The notes beneath the pieces were generated by a model. It was not told the origin of the DNA and searched no databases. It saw only the letters and a program-made list of their open reading frames with translations. A stretch of DNA of 5,183 nt from Candidatus Dadabacteria bacterium (GTDB taxonomy: Bacteria; Desulfobacterota_D; UBA1144; Nemesobacterales; UBA2774), in contig JAGVLR010000248.1 of NCBI GenBank assembly GCA_020054175.1, positions 1 to 5,183 on the forward strand. Direction: 5' to 3'. The number at the start of each line of letters is the position of its first letter. Position 1 is the first letter of the stretch. Below, one piece after another: positions 4,593 through 5,183 of this stretch. Made by a program: the position numbers and the translations under genes.

Positions 4593-5183
4593 CTAACCTG
4601 ATTTCTCTCTTTCGGAGACGCGGTTCACTATGCTCGCCGTCAGGGCCAGCATGAACGTGAAATAGTAGGCGTTGGCCGGAATCTGGAATGTAAATTCCGT
4701 TATCGTGTGAACGAACATCCCGAACATTCCGCTCAACAGCCCTATCAGGATGTAGTAAGAGAACGGGTCTTTCTCAGAGGAAAAATATTTTTCGTTCCTG
4801 TATACGTTTCTGAAAAACGCTATGAGCGCCCAGAACACGAGGGCGAAGCCCACTATGCCGGTTTCCGTCGCCAGCTCTATATAGTCGTTGTGGGCGTGGT
4901 CGTATACGTGAGGCCAGTATGCTTCTTTTTTGTAGAGTGTATAGGCCAGACTGAAGTTGCCTAGTCCGACGCCGAGGACGGGGAAATCCTTCAGCATGTT
5001 CATGCTGTCTTTCCAGATATAAGTACGGTTCGGGAGCTCTCTCGTCGTTCTCGTCATCTTGTCGAGAACAGGATCGAGCCCAATCCATAACGAATACACC
5101 AGGATTATCGCGAAGAATCCCCCGATGAGCCATTTGTTGGATCTGTTCTTTTTGTCCCGGGACATCAGCATGTAGAAAAAGAA
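4593..5183 (-). CDS. O-antigen ligase / polymerase family protein (Wzy_C domain), C-terminal part, cut by the window edge
   Basis: Multi-pass inner-membrane enzyme that joins lipid-linked glycan to lipid A core (WaaL type) or polymerises repeat units (Wzy type) on the periplasmic side. The reading frame stays open to base 5183 (Phe-Phe-Phe-Tyr before the first Met at 5171). Full-length family members have about ten or more membrane spans and roughly twice this length, so the start lies outside the window and Met at 5171 is probably internal. Numbered from that Met, a membrane segment (14-30) leads into the periplasmic loop with R49 in NRTYIWKD, FPVLGVGLGNF (63-73) and DHAHNDYIELATETGIVG (91-108), the His/Asn/Glu-Gly signature of Wzy_C. 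Further spans lie near 105-122, 139-157 and 166-183, with HTITEFTFQIPANAYY (155-170) between the last two. It ends convergently with the transferase gene. Ligase and polymerase cannot be told apart from this part. Confidence 0.9.
   Translation of the reverse strand, partial: FFFYMLMSRDKKNRSNKWLIGGFFAIILVYSLWIGLDPVLDKMTRTTRELPNRTYIWKDSMNMLKDFPVLGVGLGNFSLAYTLYKKEAYWPHVYDHAHNDYIELATETGIVGFALVFWALIAFFRNVYRNEKYFSSEKDPFSYYILIGLLSGMFGMFVHTITEFTFQIPANAYYFTFMLALTASIVNRVSEREKSG

Overview
This 5.2 kb window looks like part of a surface-polysaccharide (O-antigen, capsule or exopolysaccharide) locus from a Gram-negative bacterium. The signs are a Wzm/Wzt-type ABC exporter, a polyprenyl-phosphate sugar-phosphate transferase, a sugar transferase of the GT32 type, the C-terminal half of an O-antigen ligase/polymerase, and a near-consensus sigma-54 promoter. 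Base composition is moderate, close to half G+C by eye. The gene content would fit a deltaproteobacterium-like or related phylum, but the sequence does not fix the taxon. No RNA genes, CRISPR arrays or insertion sequences were seen.

Layout. Positions 15-2187 (minus strand) hold a two-gene unit: the permease wzm, then, one base after its stop, the ATPase wzt with a C-terminal carbohydrate-binding-like extension. A 204-bp divergent control region (2188-2391) follows. It has back-to-back promoter-like elements built on an ATTATAA inverted repeat, and a terminator-like hairpin in the leader of the rightward gene. Positions 2392-3180 (plus) encode the GT32-like glycosyltransferase. A 258-bp intergenic region (3181-3438) contains a TGGCATG-N4-TTGCA sigma-54 promoter and a hairpin that embraces the Shine-Dalgarno sequence and start codon of the next gene. 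Positions 3439-4548 (plus) encode a phosphoglycosyl transferase fused to two tandem MshEN/T2SSE_N-like modules. After a convergent 44-bp gap, 4593 to the right edge (minus) is the C-terminal part of a Wzy/WaaL-family membrane protein that runs out of the window.

How the genes may work together (inference): the phosphoglycosyl transferase would load the first sugar phosphate onto the lipid carrier, the GT32 enzyme would add a sugar, Wzm/Wzt would flip the finished lipid-linked chain across the inner membrane, and the Wzy_C protein would ligate or polymerise it in the periplasm.

The most notable item is the fusion at 3439-4548. Its C-terminal 130 residues contain four copies of the 24-residue motif that binds cyclic di-GMP in MshE, arranged as two two-motif modules. 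This suggests that the committing step of glycan synthesis is directly gated by cyclic di-GMP, in a gene that also appears to be under sigma-54 control. Ligand binding is unproven, because the first Arg of the motif is Leu or Lys here.
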